Shown: piece after piece, positions 1-13,300 of the stretch
Layout of the letters: each line of letters begins with the position of its first letter
Numbering within the stretch: the first letter of the stretch is position 1
From: UBA6168 sp041392505
GTDB taxonomy: Bacteria > Bacteroidota > Bacteroidia > Chitinophagales > Saprospiraceae
Direction of reading: 5' to 3'
NCBI GenBank assembly: GCA_041392505.1
Contig: JAWKLX010000023.1
Coordinates: 75,205 to 139,204 of the forward strand
Length of the DNA stretch: 64,000 nt
Program-made: the position numbers and the translations under genes
The notes under the pieces: model-generated
What the model saw: only the letters and a program-made list of their open reading frames with translations
What the model was told of the DNA's origin: nothing
Databases searched by the model: none

Positions 1-3000
1 GTGTCGGGTTGCTTGGACCAACATTAACTGTCAAATAAGTCGTATCACAGAAACCATATTCATCACAGACAACAAGGCAGGTTTCTGACGTCCCGAACGA
101 CAATCCCTCAACTTCAATACAAAATGAGCCCGACAAGAATTCAATGACTGATGAGGTGGTAGAGCCGCCGTCACAAATTTCAATGAAATCGTCTAACTCC
201 CCTGGTAGCCCACTCACATCCAAGCAGATTGTATCCGTCGCTCCGACTGGTAATGAAATGGTAACCTCTTCGGTGTCCACACAGGCCAAGAAAATAACCA
301 ATTCATCTGTGGCATCCGTAGGCAGATATTTAGCCGAAAGGTGGTGGATACCCGGCTCTAATGAAAGACCAAATTGAGTAACCAAACTAAAAATATTCGG
401 CGCTAAATTGTAAGTAGCATTGGTCGCAATGTTTCGGCAGGTAAGTTGGCCATAATTACTCAACTCATGGCCGCCACTGATTTGGAATTCGGCGCTGTCA
501 TTCGTCCAATTCCCAGCAGGGTCCCATTGATTCATCAGATCGACCAATTCGTCAATGTTGTTGAATGTGCCGGTAAATAATTGCCCATTGACCTCCCAAT
601 GATCCAAAGAAAATGGGGGTGTCAAAGCGGACAAATTTTGATAAGAATAATAGGTCGTTACCTCATATTCACATCCAACCAACTGGTCGTTTGCCGGATT
701 ATCATTTAGCAAAAACGCATAATCGTCCAGTTCTCCAATTGGCACATCGAGGCAAAAATCAAAGACGCCATTCTCACACGGAACGGATAGCATCAGTGTG
801 TCTTCAAGGAATAGCACCAATTCTTCCTGTTCTTCTTCCTCCAAAATGAGCTGCAACGTTTCGTTGCAATCGTTCAGAGGGTTGGTAAATGTTACATCAT
901 ACACACCTGCCGACAGTTCAAGCGTCGTCCCCAAATCGGCCATGCTATTCTCTGCCTCCAAGAACGTATGTTCTTCGGTTGGAATCGTGAAGATGTACAT
1001 AACGCCATAGTTTCCAGTCAAGTTGGTGGTAATCAATTGGAAGGCTTTTTTGTCGTTTTGCCAAGTACCCAAACTGTCGACCTGACTCATCCCTCCAGCC
1101 AATTCGTCCATGTTATTGATGACCGTGCTAAACGATTTCCCCTCGTATTCCCAGACTACAGAGAAGGGGCCAGTCTGAGCCATACCTGGCACACTGGCAT
1201 AATCATAAGCCACCACTGATTGCGGATCGCAAGCCTCGAAGGCCCCAGTATAGGGCTGCCCATTTACTGTTACATCTTTTCCGATAGCCACGCCAAATGG
1301 GATCGGCAAGCAAAAAGTCGTTTCGTTTGCCGACACTTCTGCAACTACGGCAGTTTCTGCGAACATGGGCCCACAACGGCCACAATCATCATAGATGTCG
1401 AACTCAACCGTTGCCACACAAGTATTGTCGCCATCGTGAACCATGATGACCACATAATGCCCAGCAACCAGATTCAGACGGCCGCTATTGTTGGCAGTTG
1501 GTGTGCCCAAATTTGGAATCCAAGTGAAAGAGTAATTGGTCACATCCTGTTGCAGTTCGATGAAAGCCGACCCATCATTTTCACCGCAAGTAGCATTTAC
1601 CAAATTGAGACCAGTGACAATGGCAGGCTCGCAATCGCACTCCATCGGTATAGTTAAATTAAAAGTATCACTGCAAAATCCATCCACCACAACCACCTCA
1701 TAATCACCGGCTGGCAAGCCAGTACGATCATTTCCAATGGCATTGGTCGGGGTACCCAAATTAGGAGACCAATTGTAAACAAAGGCAGATTCATCGCCCT
1801 CCACCAATATTTCGGCTGCGCCGTTTTCGTTATCACAAATTTCTGGTGAAATGGAAATGCTTTCCAACACGGGCACCATGCCGTCGATCACCTGGATGGT
1901 TTGGCTGAAAAAACTCCGGTTGCCGCACTCATCCACTGCTGTCCAATCCCTGACCCGGTAAGACCCGTAAGGTGTTGGCTCTTCATAATCTTGGAAAAAC
2001 AACTCGACATCGCCACAGGCATCGAATGCTTCTGGTGTACCAAATGCAGGTATTTCGTCACCACAAGTAATAATCGTATCCGCTGGGACGGAAGTGAAAA
2101 CGGGCGGATTACTGTCAACGTATTGAATGAAAATGGTGACCGAAGTATCATTTCCACATGGATCAGTGGCCGTCCATGTGTTGGATAAAATGGCGATAAA
2201 ACCATCCGTTTCACAATCCCCAAACGCCACCTGGTCTTCGTCAAAAGTAAATTCGATGCTATCACAATTGGTCGTAGCGACTGCATCATCCAAATAGAAA
2301 ACATCAGGGTTGCTGCAATCCAACACCAGCGTATCGCCATCGGAAAGCCCTTGCAATGCGGGGTTGATAAATTCAAAATCCAAAATAAATTCCTCTACCA
2401 CAAAGATCAATTGCGTGTCCATGGTCACGTTGCCGCAGTCATCCGTTGCGATCCAAACCCTGGTAACGGTGAATGGGCAATCCAAGCGATTGATCGTTTC
2501 GATGGGGTAATAGAATGGATTGGTGGTGCAATTATCCGTCACATCCACATCCACCAAAACAGGCACATTTCCACAAATAACCGTCGTATCACTCGGCACG
2601 CCCATGATGACCGGCCCAATGGTGTCGATGACGAATACCGTAAAATAGAGACTATCGGTATTCCCACAGCAGTCGGTCGCCGTCCAGCCGCAATATCTTT
2701 TTTCGATAAAACCATCCACATCGCAATCCCCGATCACCACCGTTTCCTCAAATGTCCTGGTTGTTTCACAGCAGTCATCCACGGCGTCAAAGCCCAAAGA
2801 ATCGAGTGATGCGATTTGGGTGCATTCGGCAAATAAGGTATCACCGTGGAAGATTTGCCCAAAGAAATTATGATAGGCAAAAAGGGTTGGCGGCGTTTCG
2901 TTGACCACCGTCACGACTTGCGTGGCAACCGTTGTATTTCCGCAACTATCAACCGCCGTCCAGTTTCTGTGCAACTGGTACGAACCTGTGCAAGTACCTG

Positions 3001-3997
3001 GCAATGTGTCGGTTGAAGCAGTTAGATAGACTTCTGAGAAACAATTATCCGTCGACGTGACCACCGCATCATTTGGCGGCACACTGTCGCAAGCGACCGT
3101 AATGTCAGCAGGCACACCGAATAAAACGGGAGGCTCCACATCCTGAATGATGACGGTGAAAAACAAACTATCCCGGTTGCCACATTCATCCGTAACCGTC
3201 CAACCACAGTACCTGCTTTCGACAAAACCATCCACGAGGCAGTTGCCACGGGTCACTGATTCTTCAAACGTTCGGGTAACTGACGAGCAAAAATCATTGG
3301 TAGCAAAACCGATCGAATCCAAAGATGGGATTTGGCTACAGGTGGCGTAAAGGGTATCGCCGTATTTTATTTCGCCAAAAAATGCGTGCATAGCAAAAGT
3401 AGTTGGCGGCGTATCATCAATGACAGTGATAATTTGGGATGCCATGGTCGCATTGCCACAACTATCCGACACCATCCATTTCCTTTCCAAAGTATAGGTG
3501 TCGGGGCAGGTGTAGCTGATGGTGTCTTCCGTCATGAAAATGGGCAGGTCAGCGCCGCAATTGTCCGTCACGGACACCGCTGCATTGTTCGGGGGAACGC
3601 TGTTGCAGTCCACCGTCACATCAGCAGGAATCCCGCTCAAAACGGGCGTTTCATAATCAGTGATCAGGACGGTAAAAAACAGGCTGTTAGAGTTGCCGCA
3701 GGCATCCGTCACGGTCCATCCGCAGTAGCGCATTTCGATAAACCCATCAATGGAGCAAGTGCCATTGGTAACATTTTCCTCGAAGGTGCGGGTGATTTCT
3801 CCTCCACAGTTGTCGGTGGTTGCAAAACCAATCGAATCTAGTGAAGCAATCTGTGCGCAACTGGCAAACAAGACATCGCCATCCTGAATTTCACCAAAGA
3901 AAGAATGAAAGGCATACGTGGTCGGTGGCTCCGTATCAGTCACTGTGATGGTTTGGGTGTCGAACGTGATATTTCCGCACTCGTCAATCGCCGTCCA
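1..3997 (-). CDS. C-terminal continuation of giant HYR/SprB-like surface protein (gene A), runs off left edge
   Basis: I translated this frame by hand and it stays open from 3997 to position 1, directly in frame after the TGA at 3998-4000. It continues the HYR repeats of the gene upstream: type-1 units (VPADITV..C, RTWTA.D.CGN) alternate with units carrying FFG...GDTL..C, SLDSIGF and RYCGWT. At about 1880-1400 come two SprB-like units (NW(S/I)PNLGTPT). From about 1370 to 1 it holds the WDP.GNW-type module and a CLVVCDEYGFCDTT segment, which also occur in the genes at 47335-50511 and 59782-63942. The true end lies outside the window. By comparison with those two genes I infer a CHU_C type IX secretion domain at the missing C-terminus. 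Without the upstream part this segment has no start or signal peptide. Confidence 0.75.
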
Positions 3998-4312
3998 TCA
4001 GCGGTTTATATCATAATAACAATTATTAAACGTGGTGTCTTGGGTAAAAATAAGTGTAGGATTAGCCGTGCAATTATCTGTAACGGTAACCGGCGATACA
4101 CCCATTTCTACATATTCACATTGCACCACTAAATCTGGTGGGATGCCTGTAATTATTGGTGCTTGAAAGTCCCTAATAGTAATGATTTGGCTATCAACAG
4201 CCGTCAAACCATAGTTATCTGTTGCCGTCCAAGTTCGGGTTATGTAAAAACAGCAACCACTTCCTGAAGCCACATCCACAACTGACAAGCGATGGATCAG
4301 GATCGCAATCAT
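3998..4312 (-). pseudogene. Frameshifted HYR segment linking the two halves of gene A
   Basis: This piece encodes HYR sequence (TRTWTATDNYG, IPPDLVVQC, VTVTDNC) in a frame different from the 5250-residue ORF upstream, and it ends at an in-frame TGA. Sensible HYR sequence resumes immediately after the TGA (WTAIDECGN). Sister repeats have Arg or Thr where the TGA stands, so a single substitution explains the stop. Upstream, two extra single bases, one near 4365 and one near 4275, restore one continuous HYR unit (VPADIDMPTTADIPPPSA, then AADDCDPDPSLV, then FYITRTWTATD). Three lesions therefore sit within about 370 bp. Either the gene is decaying or this stretch is poorly sequenced; the sequence alone does not decide. 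Confidence 0.7.
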
Positions 4313-7300
4313 CAGCAGCCATCACATTTGCCGAAGGCGGCGGTATATCGGCGGTCGTTGGCATGATCTATATCAGCAGGTACATTTAGGATAAATGGCG
4401 CATTTTCTTGGGTGTAGGTTATAATTTGACTTTGGGAAATGGTATTTCCGCAAGCATCGGTTGCAGTCCAAGTACGGGTCGTTTGCAGAGCGTTGTTTAC
4501 AAATTCCGTTGTTTCGGAATAGGAAACTTGGGCATTGTCATCGCAATTATCGGTAGCCGTTACGTTAGGTGGCGAAGGCAAAGTACCGACACATTGGTAC
4601 ATCATATTCGCTGGCACATTTTTCAGCACAGGCGGTGTGTTGTCGATGACGATGATGTGCAAAAACAAACTGTCGGTATTGCCACAGCAGTCGGTAGCCG
4701 TCCAGCCACAAGTCATGGAAGCGAGGTAGCCATCCTCTAAGCAATCCCCATTGCTGACGTATTCATGAAATTCGATGGTTGGGGCACCACAACAATCAGC
4801 GGTGGCTGTCGCATCGTTGGCGGTCAAAACGGCAACTTGGTCGCATTGCACAAAGATGGTATCGCCATGCTGACGGCCGACAAACATTGGATGGGTAATG
4901 GTCAATTCTGGTGCATCATTATTTTCCACCACCAACATTTGCGTAGCAAAACTCAGGTTGCCGCAGCCATCAATGGCCGTCCACCTTCTTTCCACCAACA
5001 AAACGCAGCCATTTGAATCGGTGGTCAATGTCTCGGTCAGGGTGACTGGAATGTCACCATCGCAATTATCGATGGCTGTCACCATTGCATCTGGAATATT
5101 CTCACAGTCAGCGACTCCGCTTGGTGGCACATTAAACAATACTGGCGGCACAAAATCTTGCACCAAAATGCCTTGCGAGTCTGAAGTTGTGTTGCCACAG
5201 GAGTCAGTTGCAGTCCAGGTGCGGCGCAGGTAAAAACAACCACTGGTTGAGTCGCCGATAACTGTTTCGGAAAATACAACGGGCGTTGAACCACTGCAAG
5301 CGTCTTCGGCAGTTACGATGGCAATGGCTGGCACATTTTCACAATCAACGGTTACGTCGGCAGGCACACCCGTCAACACTGGGCCAGTCATGTCCTGAAC
5401 GATAATGGTAAAAAAGAGACTGTCCGTATTCCCACAACAGTCGGAGGCTGTCCAGCCACAGTAGCGGCTTTCAACAAAACCATCAACATCGCAATCACCA
5501 ATCGTTACCGATTCCTCAAAAGTCACGGTCGTTGCGCAGCAATAATCAAAGGCTGAAAAGCCGAGCGAATCCAGTGATGGGATATTGGTACAATTGGCAT
5601 ACAAAGTATCGCCGTGGAAGATATTTCCAAAAAGTGGATGGTTGGCCATCATGACTGGCGGCGTATTGTCCACCACATGGACGATTTGAGTAAATGTGAT
5701 AGCATTCCCCTGCGCATTGGTAGCCGTCCAGGTACGCTCGATGGTTAAACCACAACCCGGCGCCAGCACCATGCTGTCCAAAGTGACCAACAAATTGGCG
5801 TCGCAATCATCCGCAAAAACGGGTGCCTCAAATGGGACAGGCTGATCGCATTCCACCGAAATACTATCGAAAGGTGTATAAGTCAAATAAGGCGAAGTAT
5901 TGAGTACGAATACGGTTGCATCATCCGATACTAAGCATCCCAAACCATCCATGTAAGTTACCATGTAAGTCGTCGTGTCAGCAGGGCTTGCGACTGGGTT
6001 GGGGATGTTGGTCGCACTCAAGTCATTGGGCGGCAGCCAATTAAACGAACCATTTCCATAAGGAACGGTCGCTGACAATTGAGCCATGCCACCAAAACAG
6101 ATGGTTTGGTCGTCGGCAGTCACTGCTGGACAAGTATAGAGGCAGATCAATTTGGTTGTATCGCATTCGCCCCAATTCAGGGAAACGCAATTGGAAAAAC
6201 CATTGGTGTTCATCGTTCCGTTGGAAACGAAACGGGTGCCGGTAGGTAGCTGGTAGCCGACCATGTAATCTCCAGGCGTCAAACCATCAAATTCATAGCG
6301 ACCATCGGCATCGGTGATGGAAGTAGCCAAAATATTATTCGGGTCGTTGCAGTCGTACAAGTTGACCGTAGCGCCAACGATGCGTAGGTCCGCTGGATCA
6401 ACCATATCATTGTTATTGCTGTCTTCGCAAACTATGGAGCTGATGTAGGCACATTGCACGGGGATATTATTGGCAAAAATCGGTGGGTCGCCCAGTTCCA
6501 GCTCAAATTGGAAATAGTAAGGGTTGGCCACACAAGCCGTATCCAATAGATAACCATTGCTGGCCAACGATCCCAACGTGACGGCGGGGCCGCCGTTTAC
6601 AGGGTTAAAAACACCGCCCGGCGGGCAATCCACAGAAAATGGAAAGCCGCTCGGGTGTGCATAATGGATGGTGTATGTCCCTGTCGCTCCGACAGCATAA
6701 AATTCATAGTAACCTGCTGATCCATCAGCAATTATCTGGACCTCGGCATTCGGAATGCCGTTCGGCCCAATTACAGTAATTGTCCCTCCCGTAATGACCT
6801 GTCCCGTTTTTTCACAGTAAATCCAACCTGTTGGGTCATGGTCGAGGAGTACGATTTCTTCTTCATCAATGTCGTCTTCTGCGGGGTTCTCATTGGCGGG
6901 TGTCGAGTCGATATCATTGACGACAACGCCATTGACATCCGTAGCACTTTCCACCTCTGCCACGTTGACCAAGGAGGCACCAGAAGCACCATATTGAACA
7001 ATCAGGTAAATGTCCAAAACGACTTCATCATTGGGCAGGATCGGCCCGGCGATGTTGTAGGTTGCGGTGGAATCATTTTCCAAAACCCACCCCATATTGA
7101 TTGGGCTAAAAAGCAGACCAGCAGGGATGTGGTCAGCGACCAGCACATTGTAGGCATCGGTCAAGCCCTCATTTTTTACCGTAATTTGGTAGTGGATGGT
7201 TTGGTTAATATCCACCATGCTGGACTGGCCGGAGGCGAGCGATTTTGTCAGCGACAAATCGAACATAGGGTTGTAAACGCCCATATCCAAAGTGGCGTTA

Positions 7301-10300
7301 TTTTCACCTGGGCCTAAGGTCACCACCTCCGTCATGCCCATTTGGTTGGCATCGCTATCGGTTGTGTCGTCACCACTGTTTGGAGTGGTAGGGAAATAGT
7401 CGGTCGGCAAACTGCTGAGTTCAAATTGAACGTAATATTGATCGGGTTCTAAGAAATTAAACAAGTAGTAGCCAGTGGAGTCGGTTAAAACAGCATTAAA
7501 CTCAAGATCGTCGCCTCCGCCTTTTTGGCCATCCGAACCAAGGTTGAACAAGCGAATGAGAACGTTGGGCACACCCATTTCACCTATATCTTGCTGGCCG
7601 TTTACATTATTATCATACCAAACAAAATCTCCCAACATGGCATGGTCAGGCTCCAAACCAAAATCGATGGCATTGTTGATTTCCGCAGGGCTGAGGACAA
7701 TCACGTCCGTCATACCACCTCCGTTTCCATCACTGTCTGTGGCGTCGTTGCCGATGTTTTGCGGAGCAGCGCTGTACATCCCGACATAAGGATTGACATC
7801 AAAAATCAGATAATAACTTCCCGGTTGTAAAAATGGGAATGAATAAGAGCCATCCGCCAAGGTCATTGTTTCCCCTACCAACATATCATCACCCGTATTT
7901 TTAACCCCATCTATTCCCAAATTGAAAATAGAAATATGGAAATCAGGCACGCCTGTTTCGTTGGCGTCTTGCTGACCGTTGTGGTTGGTATCAAACCAAA
8001 CATAATCCCCAAGTGTGGCCAGTTTAGGCTCAAGCCCAAAATCAATGGACAAGTTCTCCTCCCCAATGGCCAAAACTATCACGTCCGTCATGCCGATGGC
8101 ATTGCCATCACTATCGGTGGCATCATCGCCAATATCCTGTGGCGTGGCGGTATAGGTCGTTGCATAAGCAGAAATATCAAATTGCACATAATAGCTACCT
8201 GCTTCCAGTCCATCGAACAAATAAAAACCATTATCATCCGTGTTGGTGGAAGAAACAAGGTTGTCATCTCCCCCTCCTTTCATGCCATCCATGCCCAAGT
8301 CGAACAACTGAACTGGCAACTGGGGAATGCCCGGTTCGCCGATGTCTTGCTGTCCATTGTGGTCGTTGTCAAACCAAACGAAATTACCAATGGAGGAAGG
8401 TTTGGGAACGATGCCCGCATCAACGGTAGTATTGTCTTCACCGGAGCCCAAAGTGAACACCTCCGTCATGCCCATCGCATTGAAATCGCTATCGGTTTCA
8501 TCGGCCCCTTGGTCTTGAACTGTTAATTCATGATCCGTTGGAATGGTCGTCAGGTTGATCATGATGTAATAATCGCCGGGCACCAGTCCGGTAAAGCTGT
8601 AATTTCCGGTTCCATCAGTTTCTTGGACATCGATCAGATTATCATCTGCTGTGCCTTTGATGCCATCTGTCCCTAAATCCAGCAGCTCCAAAAACACACC
8701 TGAAATCCCAGCTGGGTTTGCCCCTTGTTGCCCATCCCGGTCATCATCAAACCAAATCTGATCCCCGACGGAAGCATACTCCAATGGCATATACAAACCG
8801 AAGTCGACCGTCGTATTGACATTAACATCGGGCTCATCATCCAACGCCAAACGAATGGTATCGGATTGGACCACCCCCCCAATCAGAGAGCCGTCATCCT
8901 GATGATCGACGTTGTTGTCAGTGCCGAAAATTGGTTCAAATGGGCCATTGCCGTCCTTATCGAAAGCACCATCCCCGGTGGAGCTGACATAACCAGTTGG
9001 GATGCCGACGCCGCTCAATTTCACATAATACAAACCCTCAGAAAGGCCTGTGAATAAGTAATTACCCTGACCGCTGGTCAACTTGGTTGTCAGCTCTATA
9101 TCGTCCATTGTATTCGCCAAACTATCTGGCCCGACGTCAAATAATTTCACCTCCACATCGGCCAAACCGACATCATTATTATTGAAAATGCCGTCGTTGT
9201 CCCGGTCGTCGAAAACGAGGTTGCCTAGGCTCAGGGTTGGTACATCTTGAGGTTCATATAAACCAAAATCAACTGTTCTATTTTCGTGGATTTCCGGCTC
9301 TTGAAACCAAGAAAGGCGGATCGTATCCGAAAGGATCATTGCGCCCATTTGCGAGCCATCGTCCTGGTTGTCAATATTATTGTCTGAGCCTGTGATCGGC
9401 TCAAAAGGTCCTGCGCCGTCTTGGTCAAAAATGCCTTCGCCAGTGGAGCTGACGTGATTGGCGGGAATGCCATTCCCGTTTAGTTTTACATAATACAAAC
9501 CTTGAGGAAGCCCGGTAAATAAATATTCCCCGTTATTGTCAGTCGATTTGGTGCCAATAAAAATATCGTCGCCCGTCCCTTGTTGACCATCGACACCTAC
9601 TTGATACAACTCCACTTCCACACCTTGCAACCCGATGTCGTTATTGTTGAAAATACCGTCGTTTTCAAAGTCATTGAAGACTAAATTGCCCAAAGAATTG
9701 GTTGGTTCATCTTGCGGTTCATATAATCCAAAATCGACCGTTAAATTGACATTCCCCAATGGTTCGTTAAGGTAGACCAAACGAATGGTGTCCGACATGA
9801 TCATGGCCCCCATTTGAGTACCATCGTCTTCCTTGTCTATATCATTATCGGTTCCGAAATAAGGCTCATAAGGTCCAGAACCATCTTGGTCATAAATGCC
9901 ATCGCCAGTTGAACTGACAAAATTGGGTGGGATGCCCTCTCCGCTCAATTTGACATAGTACAATCCTTCAAAAAGGTCTAAGAACAAATAACCCCCAAAG
10001 CTATTCGTCGTTTGCGAAGCGATCAAATTATCGTCAGTAGTCCCTTTAATTCCATCTGTTCCCAAATCGTATAGTTCCACTTTTACATCAGCCAAACCAG
10101 TATCAGGAAATGCAAATAGGCCATCATTATTTAGGTCATGAAAAACTTGACTCCCCAAATGCATGACGGGCGGCGTATGGGGTGCAAACAAGCCAAAATC
10201 TACCGTGTAGTTGTTGTTGCCATTGGGCTCATTTTGCAAAGTCAATCGAATGGTATCGGACAGGATCATGGCGCCCATCTGCGTACCGTCGTCAATTCCA

Positions 10301-13300
10301 TCCACATTGTTATCCGTTCCACTGGTCGGCTCAAAAGGCCCGATGCTGTCCAGATCATAAGGGCCTTCCCCGGTCGAACTTTCAAAACCGAAAGGGATGC
10401 CAACGCCCGTTAATTTGACATAATAAATGCCATTTTCCAAACCAGTGAAAACGTATTCTCCATTGCTATTCGTAAACAGCGTGGCCAGTTCGTTGTCATC
10501 ATTAGTGTCCATGAGGCTGTCCACACCAAGGTCAAACAATTTGACCTCAATACCTGCCAAACCTGTGTCGACATTATTGAAAACACCATCGTTGTCTAAG
10601 TCATGGAAAACCAAATTTCCAAGGGACAACTCTTGCGGTTCATACAATCCAAAATCGACCGTCGTATTGACATCTCCGCCAGGCTCGTCGCCAATGACCA
10701 AACGGATGGTGTCGGACATAATCATCGCCCCCATTTGAGTGCCGTCATCGTCCTCATCAATGTTGTTATCTGTCCCAGTCGAAGGCTCGAATGCACCTGC
10801 ACCATCCATATCGAATGGCCCATCTCCTGTGGAACTGATGTAGCCGATAGGGACACCCACACCTGTTAATTTCACATAATACAATCCTTCAAAAAGGTCG
10901 GTGAAAAGGTAACCACCAAGGTTATTGGTATTTTCAGTAGCGATCAGTGCATCGTCCGCCGTGCCTTTGATCCCATCTGTACCTAACTGGTACAACGCCA
11001 CCTCTACTCCTTGCAAACCAGCATCATTTTGATTGAAAACCCCATCATTGTTTTTGTCATGGAAAACGAGGTTTCCGAGCGACATAATAGGAGGGGTTTG
11101 TGGGTGATAAAGGCCGAAGTCCACTGTTGTATTTACATCCCCGTCCGGTTCATCGCCAAAGGAAAGGCGGATGGTATCGGAGAGGATCATGTTCATCATG
11201 ATGGCTGTGCCATCATCATCATTATCGATATTATTATTGGTGCCGAAGAAAGGTTCGTATGCACCAGCCATATCCGCATCATACGGCCCATCGCCGGTGG
11301 AGCTGAGGTAGCCAGCCGGGATGCCATTTCCAGTGAGTTTGACACAGAAAACGCCAGGCTCGTAAATATTGGTAAATAAATACTGGCCAGCCCCGTTGGT
11401 GAGGAGCGTGTCTACGTTGAAATCATCGGTCGTGCCTTTCGTATTATCAGGGCCAACATTGATCAACACCAATTCTACACCAGCCAAACCGACATCGGAG
11501 TTATTGAACGAACCATCGTTGTCAAAATCTTCAAACACGAGGTTGCCGAGCGACAAACTTGGTTGGATTTGTGGTTCGTACAATCCAAAATCCACGGTGT
11601 TGTTCACATCCCCGTCAGGTTCATTCCCCAAAGTCAAACGGATGGTATCGGACATAATCATTGCGCCCATTTGAGTGCCATCGTCGATTCCATCGAGATT
11701 GTTGTCCGTACCAGTTGAAGGTTCAAATGCGCCAGCCCCATCCATGTCATACGGTCCGTCACCGGTGGAACTGACGTAATTGGCAGGGATGCCATTTCCA
11801 TTTAATTTCAAATAATAAACGCCTTCGTCGAGTCCAAAAAATTGGTATTCGCCAACATTGTTGGTCGTATCTGTGGCCAACAAATTATCGTCGTTAGTCC
11901 CTTTTATACCATCCGTGCCGAGGTCATATATTTCTACCTCCACCCCTTCGATTCCCATGTCAATGTTATTGAAAACACCGTCATTGTCATAGTCTGTGAA
12001 AACTAAGTTACCAACTGAGACGGTTGGAACAGGCTGTGGCTCGTAAAGGCCGAAGTCAACCGTCAAATTTTCATTTCCATTGGGCTCACTGTAAAGGGTC
12101 AAGCGGATGGTATCAGACATTACCATGTCGCTCATTTGCGTTCCATCATCAATGTCATCAGAATTTCCGTCCGTTCCGAGGGATGGTTCAAACGGTCCGT
12201 CACCGTCCATATCGTAAATACCATCTCCTGTTGAACTGATAAAATTAGCTGGGATACCGACGCCCGATAATTTCACATAATAGAGACCTTCAATTAAGTT
12301 TTCAAATAAATATTCTCCATTGACATTGGTGGTTTTGGTGTCAATTTCCAGATCATCCATAGTCCCTTTTTCACCATCTACACCAACTTCAAATAATTTC
12401 ACCTCTACGTTTTCAATCCCTTCATCGGCATTGTTGAAAAGACCGTCGTTGTCTTGGTCGTGAAAGACCAGATTCCCAAGAGAAAGGATATTGGCAATTT
12501 GAGGTTCGTACAAACCAAAATCAACCGTTGTGTTTACCTCGCCGCCCGGCTCGCCGCCAATGGTTAAGCGAATCGTATCCGACATAATAAGCATACCCAT
12601 TTGGCTTCCATCGTCAATATGGTCGGTGTTGTCGTCTGTTCCGAGGGAAGGTTCAAAAGGCCCGGAACCATCCATGTCATAGATGCCATCACCCGTGGAA
12701 CTGACAAAATTAGCTGGGATACCCGTGCCGGATAATTGCACATAATACAAGCCTTCGTGAAAACCTGTGAACAAATATTCGCCCGCAGCATTCGTCGTTT
12801 TTGTAGCTATTTCAATATCGTCCCCTGTCCCTTTTTCACCATCCAAACCAACATCAAAAAGCACTACTTCCACATTTTGCAAACCAACATCTGCATTATT
12901 GAAAACCCCATCGTTGTCGAGATCGTGGAAAACTAAATTTCCCAAAGAAAAAGTAGGTTCATCCTGTGGGAAATATAGGCCAAAATCAACGGTATAATTA
13001 GCATCCCGATCAGGTTCACCGTCCAGTGTCAAGCGGATGGTGTCGCTCATAATCATGCTGCCCATTTGGGTGCCATCGTCTATCCCATCCACGTTGGCAT
13101 CTGTTCCGAGGGACGGTTCATACGCCCCTGCCCCATCCATGTCGTACACACCATCGCCTGTTGAACTGACAAAGTCCATGGGGATTCCATTACCCGTCAA
13201 TTTCACATAATACAGCCCTTCCACCATCCCGGTGAAGAGGTATTCCCCAAAACCATTGGTCATTTGGGTTGACAGTTGAACGTCGTCGTTTGTCCCTTTT

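Noticed and set aside
3998..4000. TGA recoded as an amino acid in gene A
   Set aside because: TGA clearly terminates genes B, D and F in this window, the first two at aligned positions after a shared LP ending. A recoded TGA is unlikely; substitution or sequence error is simpler.
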